Source: CALKJU01 sp035326425 (GTDB lineage Bacteria > Pseudomonadota > Alphaproteobacteria > Geminicoccales > Geminicoccaceae). Taken from it: a DNA stretch of 64,000 bases. Shown piece after piece: positions 43,917-52,989 of this stretch. The notes below the pieces were generated by a model. That model searched no databases, was not told the origin of the DNA, and saw only the letters and a program-made list of their open reading frames with translations. The stretch spans positions 26,889-90,888 of the forward strand of contig DAOLFG010000016.1 of the NCBI GenBank assembly GCA_035326425.1. Reading direction: 5' to 3'. The position numbers and the translations under genes are program-made. Each line of letters begins with the position of its first letter. Position 1 is the stretch's first letter.

Positions 43917-44820
43917 TCTCGGCCGGCACGGCCTGTGCGCAGGACGGCCGGAACGACTTGCAGCGCGGACCGAAGGCGCAGCCGGGCGGTGGTGCCGCGA
44001 GATCCGGCGGTGCGCCGGGAATGGCCTCCAGCCGGCTGCCCTTGGGCAGGTCGTGCCCCGCGCGCGAGGCCAGCAGACCCACCGTATAGGGGTGCGAGGC
44101 GCCGCGGATGACGGCGGCGCAGGGGCCGGTCTCGACGATGCGGCCGGCATACATCACGGCGATGCGGTCGGCGACCTCGACGGCGACGCCGATGTCGTGG
44201 GTGACGAAGACGACCGCCAGCCCCAGCTCCCGCTGCAGCTCGCGCAGCAGCAGCAGCACCTGGATCTGCACGGTGGCGTCGAGGGCGGTGGTCGGCTCGT
44301 CGGCCAGCAGCACCTTCGGCCGGCAGGCCAGCGCCAGCGCGATCATCGCCCGCTGGCGCATGCCGCCCGACATCTCGTGCGGATAGTTGTCGAGCCGCCG
44401 CTCCGGCGACGGAATTCGCACCCGCTCGAACAGCTCGAGCCCGCGCCTCCTGCCCTCGGCCCGGCTGGCCCCCTCGTGGCGCATCACCGCCTCGGCGATC
44501 TGGTCGCCGATGCGGTAGACCGGATCGAAGGCCAGCCCCGGATCCTGGAACACCATCGAGACGATGCCGCCGCGATAGGCCGCCAGCTCGCGCTTCGGCA
44601 TGGCCAGCACGTCGCGGCCGTCGACGGCCATGCTGCCGCCCATGCGCGCCGAGGCCGGGTGCAGCCGCATCAGCGAGCGCATGGTCACACTCTTGCCCGA
44701 GCCCGACTCGCCCAAGAGCGCCACCGTCTCGCCGCGATCGAGGGTGAGATCGACGCCGGCCACCGCCCGGACCTTGCCGAAATCGACGGTGAGGCCCTTC
44801 ACCTCGACGATCGGCGCCAT
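43855..44820 (-). CDS. Peptide/nickel-type ABC transporter ATP-binding protein, OppD/DppD-like
   Basis: 321 aa from the ATG at 44820, which overlaps the preceding stop (TGATG); a GTG 3 bp upstream is also possible. Walker A GESGSGKSVT, signature MSGGMRQRAMIAL, Walker B VLLADEPTTALD, H-loop FVTHD and the oligopeptide-type C terminus with spaced Cys (GCAFGPRC...CAQ...HWARC). It is the last gene of a five-gene import operon. Substrate may be peptides, nickel or glycosides. Confidence 0.93.
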   Translation of the reverse strand: MAPIVEVKGLTVDFGKVRAVAGVDLTLDRGETVALLGESGSGKSVTMRSLMRLHPASARMGGSMAVDGRDVLAMPKRELAAYRGGIVSMVFQDPGLAFDPVYRIGDQIAEAVMRHEGASRAEGRRRGLELFERVRIPSPERRLDNYPHEMSGGMRQRAMIALALACRPKVLLADEPTTALDATVQIQVLLLLRELQRELGLAVVFVTHDIGVAVEVADRIAVMYAGRIVETGPCAAVIRGASHPYTVGLLASRAGHDLPKGSRLEAIPGAPPDLAAPPPGCAFGPRCKSFRPSCAQAVPAEIRVGAAHWARCSRLGQPAAA

Positions 44821-45845
44821 CACGCGGCCTCCTTCAGCTGCTGGTCGGCCAGGTGGCAGGCGGCGAGGTGGCCGTGGCCGACGTCGTTCAGGTCCGGCAC
44901 CTGGCGTGGACAGAGGTCGAAGGCGAGGCTGCAGCGGGTGTGGAAGCGGCAGCCCGGCGGCGGGTCGATCGGGTTGGGCGGATCGCCCGACAGCGGTGCC
45001 TCCTCGGTGCGGTGGTCGGGATCCATCGACGGCATCGAGGACAGCAGTGCCGCCGTGTAGGGATGGCGCGGATGGGCGAAGATGGCCTCGGACGGCCCCA
45101 GCTCGGCGACCTTGCCGAGATACATCACCATCACCCGGTCGGACATGAAGCGCACGACGTTGAGGTCGTGCGAGATGAACATGTAGGTGAGGTTGAACTC
45201 CTGCTTCAGGTCGAGCAGCAGGTTCAGCACCTGCGCCTCGACCGACTTGTCCAGTGCGGAGACCGCCTCGTCGAGGATCAGGAGGCGCGGCTCCAGCGCC
45301 AGGGCGCGGGCGATGTTGACCCGCTGCCGCTGGCCGCCGGAAATCTCGTGCGGGTAGCGGCCGGCGAAGCGGGCGGGGTCGAGGCCGACGCGGTGCAGCA
45401 GGTCATGGGCGCGGCGGATCGCGGTCCGGGCACTCACTCCCTGGACGCGCGGGCCGAAGGCGATGGTGTCTTCGACGGTGAGGCGCGGGTTCAGGGATGC
45501 GTAGCTGTCCTGGAACACCATCTGCACCTGCTTGCGGAAGGCGTTGAGGCTGAGTGCCGATTCGCCCACCGCCTCGCCGTCGAACAGGATCTCGCCGGCG
45601 TCCGGCCTGATGATCTGCATGATCAGCCGGGCGGTCGTCGACTTGCCGCAGCCGGATTCGCCGACGATGCCCAGGGTCTCGCCCTTGGCGACGGTGAAGT
45701 CGACGCCGTCGACGGCGCGCACCACCGGCCCGGCCTTGCCGAGGAGATCCTTCTTCCTGCCGAAATGCTTGAGCAGGCCGTTGACCGCCAGCAACGGCGT
45801 GCCGGCGCCGCCGCGGTCGCGCGGGTCGAGCATCACGCCGCTCAT
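44820..45845 (-). CDS. Peptide/nickel-type ABC transporter ATP-binding protein, OppF/DppF-like
   Basis: 341 aa from ATG 45845. Walker A GESGCGKST, FQDSYASLNPRLTV, signature ISGGQRQRVNIARAL, Walker B LLILDEAVSALD, then GCRFHTRCSLAF with Cys near the C terminus. The insertion KDLLGKAGPVVRAVDGVDF marks the OppF subtype. Overlaps the DppC-like permease stop by 4 bp. In this operon the F-type ATPase precedes the D-type, the reverse of the most common order. Confidence 0.93.
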   Translation of the reverse strand: MSGVMLDPRDRGGAGTPLLAVNGLLKHFGRKKDLLGKAGPVVRAVDGVDFTVAKGETLGIVGESGCGKSTTARLIMQIIRPDAGEILFDGEAVGESALSLNAFRKQVQMVFQDSYASLNPRLTVEDTIAFGPRVQGVSARTAIRRAHDLLHRVGLDPARFAGRYPHEISGGQRQRVNIARALALEPRLLILDEAVSALDKSVEAQVLNLLLDLKQEFNLTYMFISHDLNVVRFMSDRVMVMYLGKVAELGPSEAIFAHPRHPYTAALLSSMPSMDPDHRTEEAPLSGDPPNPIDPPPGCRFHTRCSLAFDLCPRQVPDLNDVGHGHLAACHLADQQLKEAA

Positions 45846-46729
45846 TGCTTGACCTCCATCGCCGAGCGCAGCCCGTCGGAGAACAGGTTGAAGGAGATCG
45901 AGGTGAGGAAGATCATCACGCCGGGCAGGGCCGCGATCAGCGGCTGCGAGTAGATCGCCGTGCGCAGGGTGTTGAGCATCAGGCCCCATTCCGGCTCGGG
46001 CGGCTTGACGCCGAGGCCCAGGAACGACAGTCCCGAGGACAGGATCATCGACACCGAGATCAGGCTGGTGGCGTAGACGAAGATCGGCCCCAGCACGTTG
46101 CCCAGCACATGCACGCGCACGATGGTGAAGGGATTGGCGCCGGTGATGCGCGCCGCCTCGACATAGTCGCGCTCTCGGATCTGGGTCGTGACGCTCTCGG
46201 CCACCCGCGCGATCTGCGGGATGAAGACGATGGTGAGCGAGACGATCGAGTTGAGGATGCCGGCACCGAGCGCACCCGACAGGGCGATCGCCAGCAGCAC
46301 CGACGGGAAGGCGAAGAACACGTCGATGGTGCGCATCACCGCCGTGTTGACCCAGCCGCCGACATAGCCGGCGAGGATGCCGATGCCGGAGCCCGCGACG
46401 AAGGCGAGCAGGACCGGCGTCACCCCCATGAACAGCGACAGCCGGCCGCCCCAGATCAGCCGGCTCAGCATGTCGCGTCCCAGCTCGTCCGAGCCCAGCA
46501 GGTAGCCCGGAAAGCCGATCGGCTTCAGCCTGCGGGTCATCATGCCCTTGGTCGGATCGGCCGGCGCCACCCAGGGGGCGAAGATGGCGGCCAGCACGAT
46601 GGCGAGGATCACCGCCAGCGCCACCATGGCGACCGGGTCGCGGCGCAGCCGGCGGAAGACGCTGGCCCAGTAGCCGGGGCTCTTGACGACGGGGGCGGGA
46701 GCCAGCGCCTCGGCGGTGATGGTCGCCAT
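45842..46729 (-). CDS. Peptide/nickel-type ABC transporter permease, DppC-like
   Basis: 295 aa. Cytoplasmic N terminus then hydrophobic segments (first about 34-54). DppC landmarks: LGSDELGRDMLSRLIWGGRLSL (about 95-116), the EAA-type loop ERDYVEAARITGANPFTI, and GLGVKPPEPEWGLML near the C terminus. Follows the DppB-like gene by 3 bp and overlaps the ATPase gene. Confidence 0.94.
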   Translation of the reverse strand: MATITAEALAPAPVVKSPGYWASVFRRLRRDPVAMVALAVILAIVLAAIFAPWVAPADPTKGMMTRRLKPIGFPGYLLGSDELGRDMLSRLIWGGRLSLFMGVTPVLLAFVAGSGIGILAGYVGGWVNTAVMRTIDVFFAFPSVLLAIALSGALGAGILNSIVSLTIVFIPQIARVAESVTTQIRERDYVEAARITGANPFTIVRVHVLGNVLGPIFVYATSLISVSMILSSGLSFLGLGVKPPEPEWGLMLNTLRTAIYSQPLIAALPGVMIFLTSISFNLFSDGLRSAMEVKQ

Positions 46730-46732
46730 GGC

Positions 46733-47686
46733 TCAGCTCCGCTGGATGCGCGGATCGAGTGCGGTCTGCAGCACGTCGACCAGCAGGTTGAGGGTGACGA
46801 AGAACATGGCCAACACCAGGATCGTGCCCTGCAGCAGCGGCAGGTCGCGCTGGAAGATGGCGGCGTTCAGCAGAAAGCCGGTGCCGGGCCAGGCGAACAC
46901 CGTCTCGATCAGGATCGAGCCGCCGAGCAGGTAGCCGAGCTGCAGGCCCATGACGGCGAGAGCGGTGGGAGCGGCGTTGCGCACCACGTGCTTGAACACG
47001 CCCCACCCGCCGAGGCCCTTGGCGCGCAGCGCCTGGACGAACTCCTGCGCCAGGATGTCAGCCACCAGTGCCCGCACGGTGCGCGAGATGATGCCCATGG
47101 GGATCACCGACATGGTGATGGCGGGCAGGATCAGGTAGCGCAGATGCTCGAAATCGGGCCACCAGTTGCCCGAGCCGTCCGGCCCTGCCCCGGTCGGCGG
47201 CAGCCAGCCGAGCTGTGCGGAAAATATGATCACCATGACGATGCCGAGCCAGTAGTGCGGCACCGAGACGCCGAACACCGCCACCACCGAGGCCAGCCGG
47301 TCGAGGGCGCTGTTGCGGAAATAGCCGGCGACGAAGCCGAAGAGGATGCCGAAGGTGAAGCCGATCAGCGTCGCCACGGCGGCCAGGATCAGCGAGTTGC
47401 CGACGGCACGCCCGACCTCGCTCAGCACCGGCCGGCCGGTGGCGATCGAGTTGCCGAGATCGCCGTGCAGTACCTTGAGCAGCCAGATGCCGTACTGGAC
47501 GGGCAGGGGCTTGTCGAAGCCGTAGGCGGCGCGCATCTCCGCCTGCTGCTCGGCCGTGGCGTCGACGGGCATGATGGCGGTGAGCGGATCGCCCGGCGAC
47601 AGATGCACCAGCAGGAAGCAGACGAGGCTGACGCCCAGCGCCACCGGCGTGACGTAGACGATGCGCTTGAGGATGTAGAGCAGCAT
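46733..47686 (-). CDS. Peptide/nickel-type ABC transporter permease, DppB-like
   Basis: 317 aa. Typical DppB features: first helix YVTPVALGVSLVCFLLVHLSPGDP (about 11-34), the periplasmic LPVQYGIWLLKVLHGDLG, EFVQALRAKGLGGWGVFKHVVRNA EAA-type loop, and ETVFAWPGTGFLLNAAI at the end. Second gene of the operon, after the binding-protein gene and a small hairpin. Confidence 0.94.
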   Translation of the reverse strand: MLLYILKRIVYVTPVALGVSLVCFLLVHLSPGDPLTAIMPVDATAEQQAEMRAAYGFDKPLPVQYGIWLLKVLHGDLGNSIATGRPVLSEVGRAVGNSLILAAVATLIGFTFGILFGFVAGYFRNSALDRLASVVAVFGVSVPHYWLGIVMVIIFSAQLGWLPPTGAGPDGSGNWWPDFEHLRYLILPAITMSVIPMGIISRTVRALVADILAQEFVQALRAKGLGGWGVFKHVVRNAAPTALAVMGLQLGYLLGGSILIETVFAWPGTGFLLNAAIFQRDLPLLQGTILVLAMFFVTLNLLVDVLQTALDPRIQRS

Positions 47687-47716
47687 GGGCGGTCTCCGCG
47701 ACGCCGCCCGGAGCCT

Positions 47717-47731
47717 CGCCGGCCCCCGGCG
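47717..47731 (-). promoter_or_regulatory. Small intercistronic stem-loop between peptide-binding protein and permease
   Basis: Six-bp stem CGCCGG / CCGGCG with a 3-nt loop, about 11 bp past the binding-protein stop on the minus strand. Weaker than the hairpins after the three sugar-binding-protein genes but in the same place. Confidence 0.35.
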
Positions 47732-47741
47732 CCGCCGATGC

Positions 47742-49349
47742 TCAATCCGCCATCGTGATCGACGAGAAGTTCTGGAACCAGTTCTTGGCCTGGACGAAGC
47801 CTTTCACCTTCTGGCTCATCGCACGGGCGTTGACGTCGTGCGTGACCATCAGGAACAGCGCCTCGTCGACGTATTTCTCGTGGATCTTCTTCAGCACCTC
47901 GGCCTGCGCCACCGGATCGAAGGTCGTGCGGACCTGGGCGAACATCGCGTCCATCTCGGGATCGCAATAGTAGCCCCAGTTGGTGCCGGACGGCGGCGCC
48001 AGGTTGCATTGCAGGTGGCGGATGAAGCCGGTGAACGGATCCTGGATGAAGTAGGTGTAGTTCATGCCCGTGGCGCCGCGGGCGCTCGGGTCCTTGGCGC
48101 CGGCGCGCCAGATGTTGATGAGCTGGTTCCACTCGACCACCTCGAACTCGACGTCGATGCCGATCTCGGCGAGGTTCTGCTGGATCACCTCGTTCATCGG
48201 CAGCGGCTGCATCTGGCCGGAGCCCGAGGGCGAGATCAGGATCTTGGTCGAGAGCGGCTTGTCGGGACCGTAGCCCGCCTCGGCCAGCAGCTTTTTCGCC
48301 TCCTCGGGATCGTACCCGAGCTTGAAGGTGGGATGGCCGAACCACTGGTGGCCGGGCGGGAAGAAGCCCTCGGCCGGGATCATCAGGCCGGCCAGCATCT
48401 CGTGCATGCCCTGGCGGTCGACCGCGAGGTTGGCGGCCTTGCGCACCCGGATGTCGTTCCAGGGCGAGCCCTCGACGCGGCTCAGATGCCAGGTCCAGTT
48501 GTGCGGATAGGCATTGGTGACGATCTCGAAGCCGGCGCCCTTGAGCGATTCCACGGCGTCCGGTGCGGGCGCCTCGATCCAGTCGACCTGGCCCGAGCGC
48601 AGGGCAGCGATGCGGGCGTTGGGCTCCGGCAGGGGCAGCAGCACCAGCTTGTCGAGCTCGGGCACGCGGGTGGTGTCCCAATACTCGGCGTTGGGCACCA
48701 GCTCGGCGCGCTCGCGCGGCAGGAAGGCGGCGAGCTTCCAGGGGCCGGTGCCGGAGGGCTCCTTGGCGAAGGCCTCCCAGCTCCTGCCGACCTTCTCCCA
48801 CTGCGCCGGCGAGGACATCATGATCCAGGCCAGCTGGTAGGGCAGCGTGGCGTCGGGCTCCTTGGTGACGATCTCGACCGTCAGCGGGTCGATGGCGCGA
48901 TAGGACGCCACGGCCGGGATGCGCGACTTGCCCTGCGCCGACTGGCGCTGGTCGTATTGCGGGCTCTCGCCGACCAGCAGCTTGTCGAGGTTCCAGACCA
49001 CCGCCTCGGCGTCGAAGGCCGAGCCGTCGTGGAATTTCACGCCGTCGCGGAGCTCGAGGATCCACTTGGTCCTGCTCGCGTCGGCCGGGTCGAGGCCCCA
49101 GCCGACGGCGAGGCCGGGGACGAGGTCCGACGGCCCGTCGGCGCTGGTCAGGTCCCACTCGATGAGGGCGTCATAGACCGTATAGCCCATGAACCGCATG
49201 CCCTCGCCGCCCTGGTCCGTCTGGCCGGTGGTGAGGGGAATGTCCGATGCGGTCATGCCGATGCGCAGGGTGCCGGCCGCCAGCGCGGTGCCCCCCGTCA
49301 GCATCACCGCCGCTGCCGCGGCACCCAGCCGGGACCAGAGCCTTCGCAT
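47742..49349 (-). CDS. ABC transporter substrate-binding protein, family 5 (DppA/OppA-like)
   Basis: 535 aa. Signal peptide (RRLWSRLGAAAAAVMLTGGTALAAG). Family 5 features: TLRIGMTASDIPLT, YTVYDALIEWDL, WILELRDGVKFHDGSAFDAEAVVWNLDKL (about 95-125), YPHNWTWHLS and NDIRVRKAANLAVDRQGM. It binds peptides or other oligomers in the periplasm. First gene of the minus-strand operon binding protein, B, C, F, D. Confidence 0.93.
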   Translation of the reverse strand: MRRLWSRLGAAAAAVMLTGGTALAAGTLRIGMTASDIPLTTGQTDQGGEGMRFMGYTVYDALIEWDLTSADGPSDLVPGLAVGWGLDPADASRTKWILELRDGVKFHDGSAFDAEAVVWNLDKLLVGESPQYDQRQSAQGKSRIPAVASYRAIDPLTVEIVTKEPDATLPYQLAWIMMSSPAQWEKVGRSWEAFAKEPSGTGPWKLAAFLPRERAELVPNAEYWDTTRVPELDKLVLLPLPEPNARIAALRSGQVDWIEAPAPDAVESLKGAGFEIVTNAYPHNWTWHLSRVEGSPWNDIRVRKAANLAVDRQGMHEMLAGLMIPAEGFFPPGHQWFGHPTFKLGYDPEEAKKLLAEAGYGPDKPLSTKILISPSGSGQMQPLPMNEVIQQNLAEIGIDVEFEVVEWNQLINIWRAGAKDPSARGATGMNYTYFIQDPFTGFIRHLQCNLAPPSGTNWGYYCDPEMDAMFAQVRTTFDPVAQAEVLKKIHEKYVDEALFLMVTHDVNARAMSQKVKGFVQAKNWFQNFSSITMAD

Positions 49350-49487
49350 GTCTTGGACGTCCTCCAGGGATCGGCATCTCCCGGAGGACGTGCAATTGCT
49401 GTGCCAGGGCCGGTATTCCGCGCGCCGGCGGCAGCAGGGGATCGCGGGCGTGCCGGGGCCGTCGCGGCCACGGCACGTCCGCCGCCA

Positions 49488-49775
49488 TCACTTCAGATGC
49501 TGCGCCAGGTACTTGTTCATCTCGAACATGGTCACAGACTTCTTGCCGAAGATCGGCTCGAGCTTGGCGTCGGCCATGATCTCGCGCTTGTTCTTCGGAT
49601 TCTGCAGGTTCTCTTTCTTGATGTAGTCCCAGACCTTGCTGACCACCTGGCCACGCGGCAAGGGTGCGCTGCCGACGATGGCGGCCAGCTCCTTGGAAGG
49701 CTGCAGCGGCTTCTGCAGGGCTGGATTCACCTTCTTCTCGGCTTTGGGCTTCTCGGCTTTCACTGCCATCGTCAC
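49488..49775 (-). CDS. SWIB/MDM2 domain-containing protein
   Basis: 95 aa with a lysine-rich N terminus, then the SWIB fold: LAAIVGSAPLPRGQVVSKVWDYIKKENLQ, the NPKNKREIMADAKL loop, IFGKKSVTMFEMNKYLAQHL. Bacterial SWIB proteins are small and of unknown role, thought to contact DNA or chromatin-like proteins. An in-frame ATG two codons in (49769) is an alternative start. Confidence 0.9.
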   Translation of the reverse strand: MTMAVKAEKPKAEKKVNPALQKPLQPSKELAAIVGSAPLPRGQVVSKVWDYIKKENLQNPKNKREIMADAKLEPIFGKKSVTMFEMNKYLAQHLK

Positions 49776-49874
49776 GCTCCGTGCTGTCTTCTCGTGGCAC
49801 CGGTTCGGCCGCGTCGGCTGGACCGCCGAGGCGTCAATCGACGGCGGCGGTCCGGGTTCCGGCGCGGCATCGGC

Positions 49875-50171
49875 TCACCCTGGCAGGCGGCCGTCCCACA
49901 CACCCTTCGTCCAGTGCCAGATACGGACGTTGGCGCGCAAGCCTTCCTTGAAGAACGGGTCACCCTGGAAGATCGCCTCGGCCTCCTGGCGGGTCTCGGC
50001 GTCGATCACCCACATGGCACCGGTCTGCCGGCCGTCCGGGGTCTCGCGCAGCGAGCCCGAGCACAGGATCCGCGGGGCGACGCTGCGCACATAGGCCGAA
50101 TGCTTGTCGCCGTGCGTGGCCCTGAGGCCCAGCTTCGTCGGCTCGTCGTCGAACATCACCATCCAGGCCAT
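49875..50171 (-). CDS. YciI-family protein
   Basis: 98 aa from ATG 50171, with GGGAGG upstream on the minus strand. Ferredoxin-like YciI/DGPF fold: MVMFDDEPTKLGLRATHGDKHSAYV, GSLRETPDGRQTGAMWVIDAETRQEAEAIFQGDPFFKEGL. The His near residue 20 and the Asp in GDPF are the usual conserved pair. Enzymatic role unproven. Separate from fhcB by 70 bp. Confidence 0.9.
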   Translation of the reverse strand: MAWMVMFDDEPTKLGLRATHGDKHSAYVRSVAPRILCSGSLRETPDGRQTGAMWVIDAETRQEAEAIFQGDPFFKEGLRANVRIWHWTKGVWDGRLPG

Positions 50172-50241
50172 TGCCGGAACCTCCCTTTCTCGTTGGCGGC
50201 GGTGCGGGATAGCAGACAGGCCCTGTCGGGGCGAGAGCGAT

Positions 50242-51456
50242 CTAGACCGTGGCGATCGCCGCCAGGACCTCGGCGACGCTCGGCGCCACAGGCTCGCGCA
50301 GGCCACGCACCGGCAGGGCCACCACGCCGTCGGAGCGATAGAGGCTGCCGGCATGGTCGAGGCCGGGCGTTCCCACCGGGATCAGCACCTCGACCGGCCG
50401 CTTCGGCACGAAGCCGGCGCGCGCCAGCACGATGGTGGGTGCGGCGGTGTCCGGCGGCTCGAGGTCGCCGAGGCTCGCCACCCACAGCAGCGCGTCGACC
50501 GCGCCCCTCGCCAGCAGCGCCGACATCGACCAGCGCCGCGGCTCGTGCTCCGGCACGCCGGCGGTGAGGCCGAGCGGCAGCGGCACGCCGGTCTGCCAGG
50601 TCGCCACCTGATTGGCGCCGATGACATTGTCGGGTGCCGACAGCGGCAGGCCGGCGGCGCGGCCCCTGGCGTTCAGCGCCTTGGTGATCTCGGCCAGGTG
50701 CGCCACCGTCGCCTCGGGCTCCGGCAGGGCGCCGGCCGCCCACACGATCAGCGCGTAGCGCGCGGCGCGCAGGGCCTCGGCCAGGGCCGCCAGCCTCGCA
50801 TCCGGTTTCGGCGGGCGCCGCCCGGCCAGCAGGGCGCGCAGGGCGCCGATGACGGCCAGAAGGCCCTCGGACGGGCAGTCGAGATGCTCGATGTCGGGCC
50901 AGGCCGACGGCCGGCCGCCGAGCTGGACGATCCGCCGCTCGGGCGGTCCCGCCGAATCCAGCGTCCGCGGCGGCCGCAGCACGCGCTCGTGCAGCCGCGA
51001 CGACACCGCCGATCCGTCGCCGCCGACCAGCAGCACGAAGTCCGGCCGGTTCCTGGCCTCGGCCAGCGTCGCCGTCACCCAGCCGCCGCCGCGCATGGCG
51101 GCGAGATTGGCCAGGAGGCCTGCACCGTGCGCATGGTCGAGCACGCCGCCCACTGCCTCGGCCAGCCGGACGGCGGCGCGCATGCCGGCGGTATCGGTAC
51201 CGAGCCCGGCGAGCAGCGGCAGCCGCGCCCCGCGCAGGATCCCGCCGGCGCGGGCCACTGCCTCGGCGAGCGGCACCGGCCGGCCATCGACCAGCGGCTC
51301 GATCGACGCCGGAACCCTGCGGCCGAACCCGGCGACGGCCCGCGGGCAGCCATTGGCGGTGACCCGCAGGCGCGCGCCATCGGCCTCGACGACGAGATCG
51401 TCGCAGAGCAGGGCGCAGAACGGGCAGACGACGTCGGCGTGGGAGGCGGCGGTCAT
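50242..51456 (-). CDS. fhcB: Formylmethanofuran dehydrogenase subunit B homologue (bacterial FhcB)
   Basis: 404 aa. N-terminal cysteines VVCPFCALLCDDL (Cys11, 14, 18) and ANGCP (Cys37) match the [4Fe-4S] site of FwdB/FhcB proteins. The stretch after GLGTDTAG corresponds to where archaeal FwdB has the tungsten/molybdenum-binding Cys or Sec, but no Cys is present. That agrees with bacterial Fhc acting as a hydrolase/transferase rather than a redox enzyme. In methylotrophs FhcABCD releases formate from formyl-H4MPT. Here it follows an ABC permease by 2 bp, and fhcA, C and D are not in the window. Confidence 0.85.
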   Translation of the reverse strand: MTAASHADVVCPFCALLCDDLVVEADGARLRVTANGCPRAVAGFGRRVPASIEPLVDGRPVPLAEAVARAGGILRGARLPLLAGLGTDTAGMRAAVRLAEAVGGVLDHAHGAGLLANLAAMRGGGWVTATLAEARNRPDFVLLVGGDGSAVSSRLHERVLRPPRTLDSAGPPERRIVQLGGRPSAWPDIEHLDCPSEGLLAVIGALRALLAGRRPPKPDARLAALAEALRAARYALIVWAAGALPEPEATVAHLAEITKALNARGRAAGLPLSAPDNVIGANQVATWQTGVPLPLGLTAGVPEHEPRRWSMSALLARGAVDALLWVASLGDLEPPDTAAPTIVLARAGFVPKRPVEVLIPVGTPGLDHAGSLYRSDGVVALPVRGLREPVAPSVAEVLAAIATV

Positions 51457-51457
51457 C

Positions 51458-52261
51458 TCACTCCCCCTTGCCGGTGGTGGCGACGAAACCCTTCTCGGGA
51501 TCGTAGCCGAAAATGGCGAGGCCGAGAAACACCGCGAGCCAGGCGAGCACGCTGAGCAGAGCGGTGAGGTTGAGCTGCAGGTGCAGGGCGAAGCGGATCA
51601 GCTCGACGGCCGGCGTGAACGGGTTCCAGTAGCAGATCTGCCAGAGCAGCCACGACGATTCCCGCACCCGCCACAGCGGGTAGAGGGCGGAGCTGGCGAA
51701 GAACATCGGGAAGATCACGAAGTTCATGACACCGGCGAAGTTCTCGAGCTGCCGGATCAGCGAGGACAGCAGCAGCCCCAGCGCTCCCAGCATCAAGCCC
51801 GACAGCAGGAACGCCGGTAGCACGGCGAGATAGCCCAGCCGCGGCGGGCGGACCTCCCAGAACCAGGCGATGGCGAGATAGGCATAGACCTGCAGGCAGG
51901 CGACCAGCACCGCCGCCAGCAGGCGCGAGGTCAGCAGGAACCAGCGCGGCAGCGGGCTCACCAGCAGCACCCGCATCGAGCCCATCTCGCGGTCGTAGAC
52001 CATGGCGAGCGAGGACTGCATGCCGGCGAACAGCAGGATCATGCCCATCAGGCCGGGCGTGATGTAGACCTCGTAGAGGATGTAGGTCTGGTAGGGCGGC
52101 TGGATCGACACGCCCAGCACCGAGCGGAAGCCGGCGGCGAAGATGAACAGCCAGACCAGCGGCCGCACCAGCGCCGCGAAGAACCGCTCGCGCTGCAGGA
52201 CGAAGCGCAGGCCCTCGCGCTGGAGAATGCCGAGGAAGCAGGTGAGCCAGATGCTCCTCAC
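51458..52261 (-). CDS. ABC-2 type transporter permease (PQQ/alcohol-associated system, PedC-like)
   Basis: 267 aa from a GTG at 52261 that overlaps the ATPase stop (GTGA). Six hydrophobic segments; LVRPLVWLFIFAAGFRSVLG and MVYDREMGSMRVLLVSPLPRWFLLTSRLLA are typical of ABC-2 export permeases. The C-terminal cytoplasmic tail ends YDPEKGF. The permease-ATPase pair resembles the export system found beside PQQ-dependent alcohol dehydrogenases in pseudomonads and methylotrophs. Its cargo is unknown. Confidence 0.87.
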   Translation of the reverse strand: MRSIWLTCFLGILQREGLRFVLQRERFFAALVRPLVWLFIFAAGFRSVLGVSIQPPYQTYILYEVYITPGLMGMILLFAGMQSSLAMVYDREMGSMRVLLVSPLPRWFLLTSRLLAAVLVACLQVYAYLAIAWFWEVRPPRLGYLAVLPAFLLSGLMLGALGLLLSSLIRQLENFAGVMNFVIFPMFFASSALYPLWRVRESSWLLWQICYWNPFTPAVELIRFALHLQLNLTALLSVLAWLAVFLGLAIFGYDPEKGFVATTGKGE

Positions 52262-52989
52262 GGCGGCCCGTCCGCGGTGAGGCGGGCGAAGGCCGCGGTC
52301 AGATCGCCGCCGCCTGTCACCTCGGCCACCGTGCCGGCGGCGCGTACCCGGCCCTGGTGCAGCACGACCAGCCGGTCGCCCGGATGCACCTCGTCGACGA
52401 GATGGGTCGCCCACAAGGCGGCCAGCCCCTCGCCGGCGCAGAGGCCGTGGACATGCTCGACGATGTCGCGGCGGGAATCGATGTCGAGCCCAACGGTCGG
52501 CTCGTCGAGCACCAGCAGCCGTGGTTCGTGCAGCAGGGCGCGGGCGAGCTCGACGCGACGGCGCATGCCGCCCGACAGCGTGCGCACCGGCACGTCGACG
52601 CGATCCTCCAGACGCACGCGGGCGAGGCCCTGCTCGATGCGCCGCCGCGCCTCGACGCCGGCGATGCCGTAGAGGCTGGCGGCATAGCGCAGGTTCTGCC
52701 GCACGCTGAGGTCGAGATCGAGCGTCGGCCGCTGGAACACCACGCCGATCGCCGCCAGCGCCTGCCGCGGCTCGCGGGCGAGGTCGTGGCCGGCGATGCG
52801 GATGCTGCCGCCGCGGGCGCCGAACAGCCGCGTGACCAGCGACATCAGCGTCGACTTGCCGGCGCCGTTCGGCCCCAGCAGGGCGGTGAAGCTGCCGGCC
52901 GGCACCTCGAGGGCCACGTCGCTCAGCACTGGCCTGCCGCGCGCATAGGCATAGGAGACGCCATCGACGGCGAGTGCCGGCGGGCTCAT
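52258..52989 (-). CDS. ABC transporter ATP-binding protein (PQQ/alcohol dehydrogenase-associated)
   Basis: 243 aa. Walker A GPNGAGKST (about 36-44), FQRPTLDLDLSVRQNL, signature LSGGMRRRVELARAL, Walker B LLVLDEPTVGLD, H-loop WATHLVDEV. It is of the DrrA/NodI export type and pairs with the ABC-2 permease downstream. It overlaps the preceding ATPase gene by 4 bp (ATGA). Confidence 0.9.
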   Translation of the reverse strand: MSPPALAVDGVSYAYARGRPVLSDVALEVPAGSFTALLGPNGAGKSTLMSLVTRLFGARGGSIRIAGHDLAREPRQALAAIGVVFQRPTLDLDLSVRQNLRYAASLYGIAGVEARRRIEQGLARVRLEDRVDVPVRTLSGGMRRRVELARALLHEPRLLVLDEPTVGLDIDSRRDIVEHVHGLCAGEGLAALWATHLVDEVHPGDRLVVLHQGRVRAAGTVAEVTGGGDLTAAFARLTADGPP

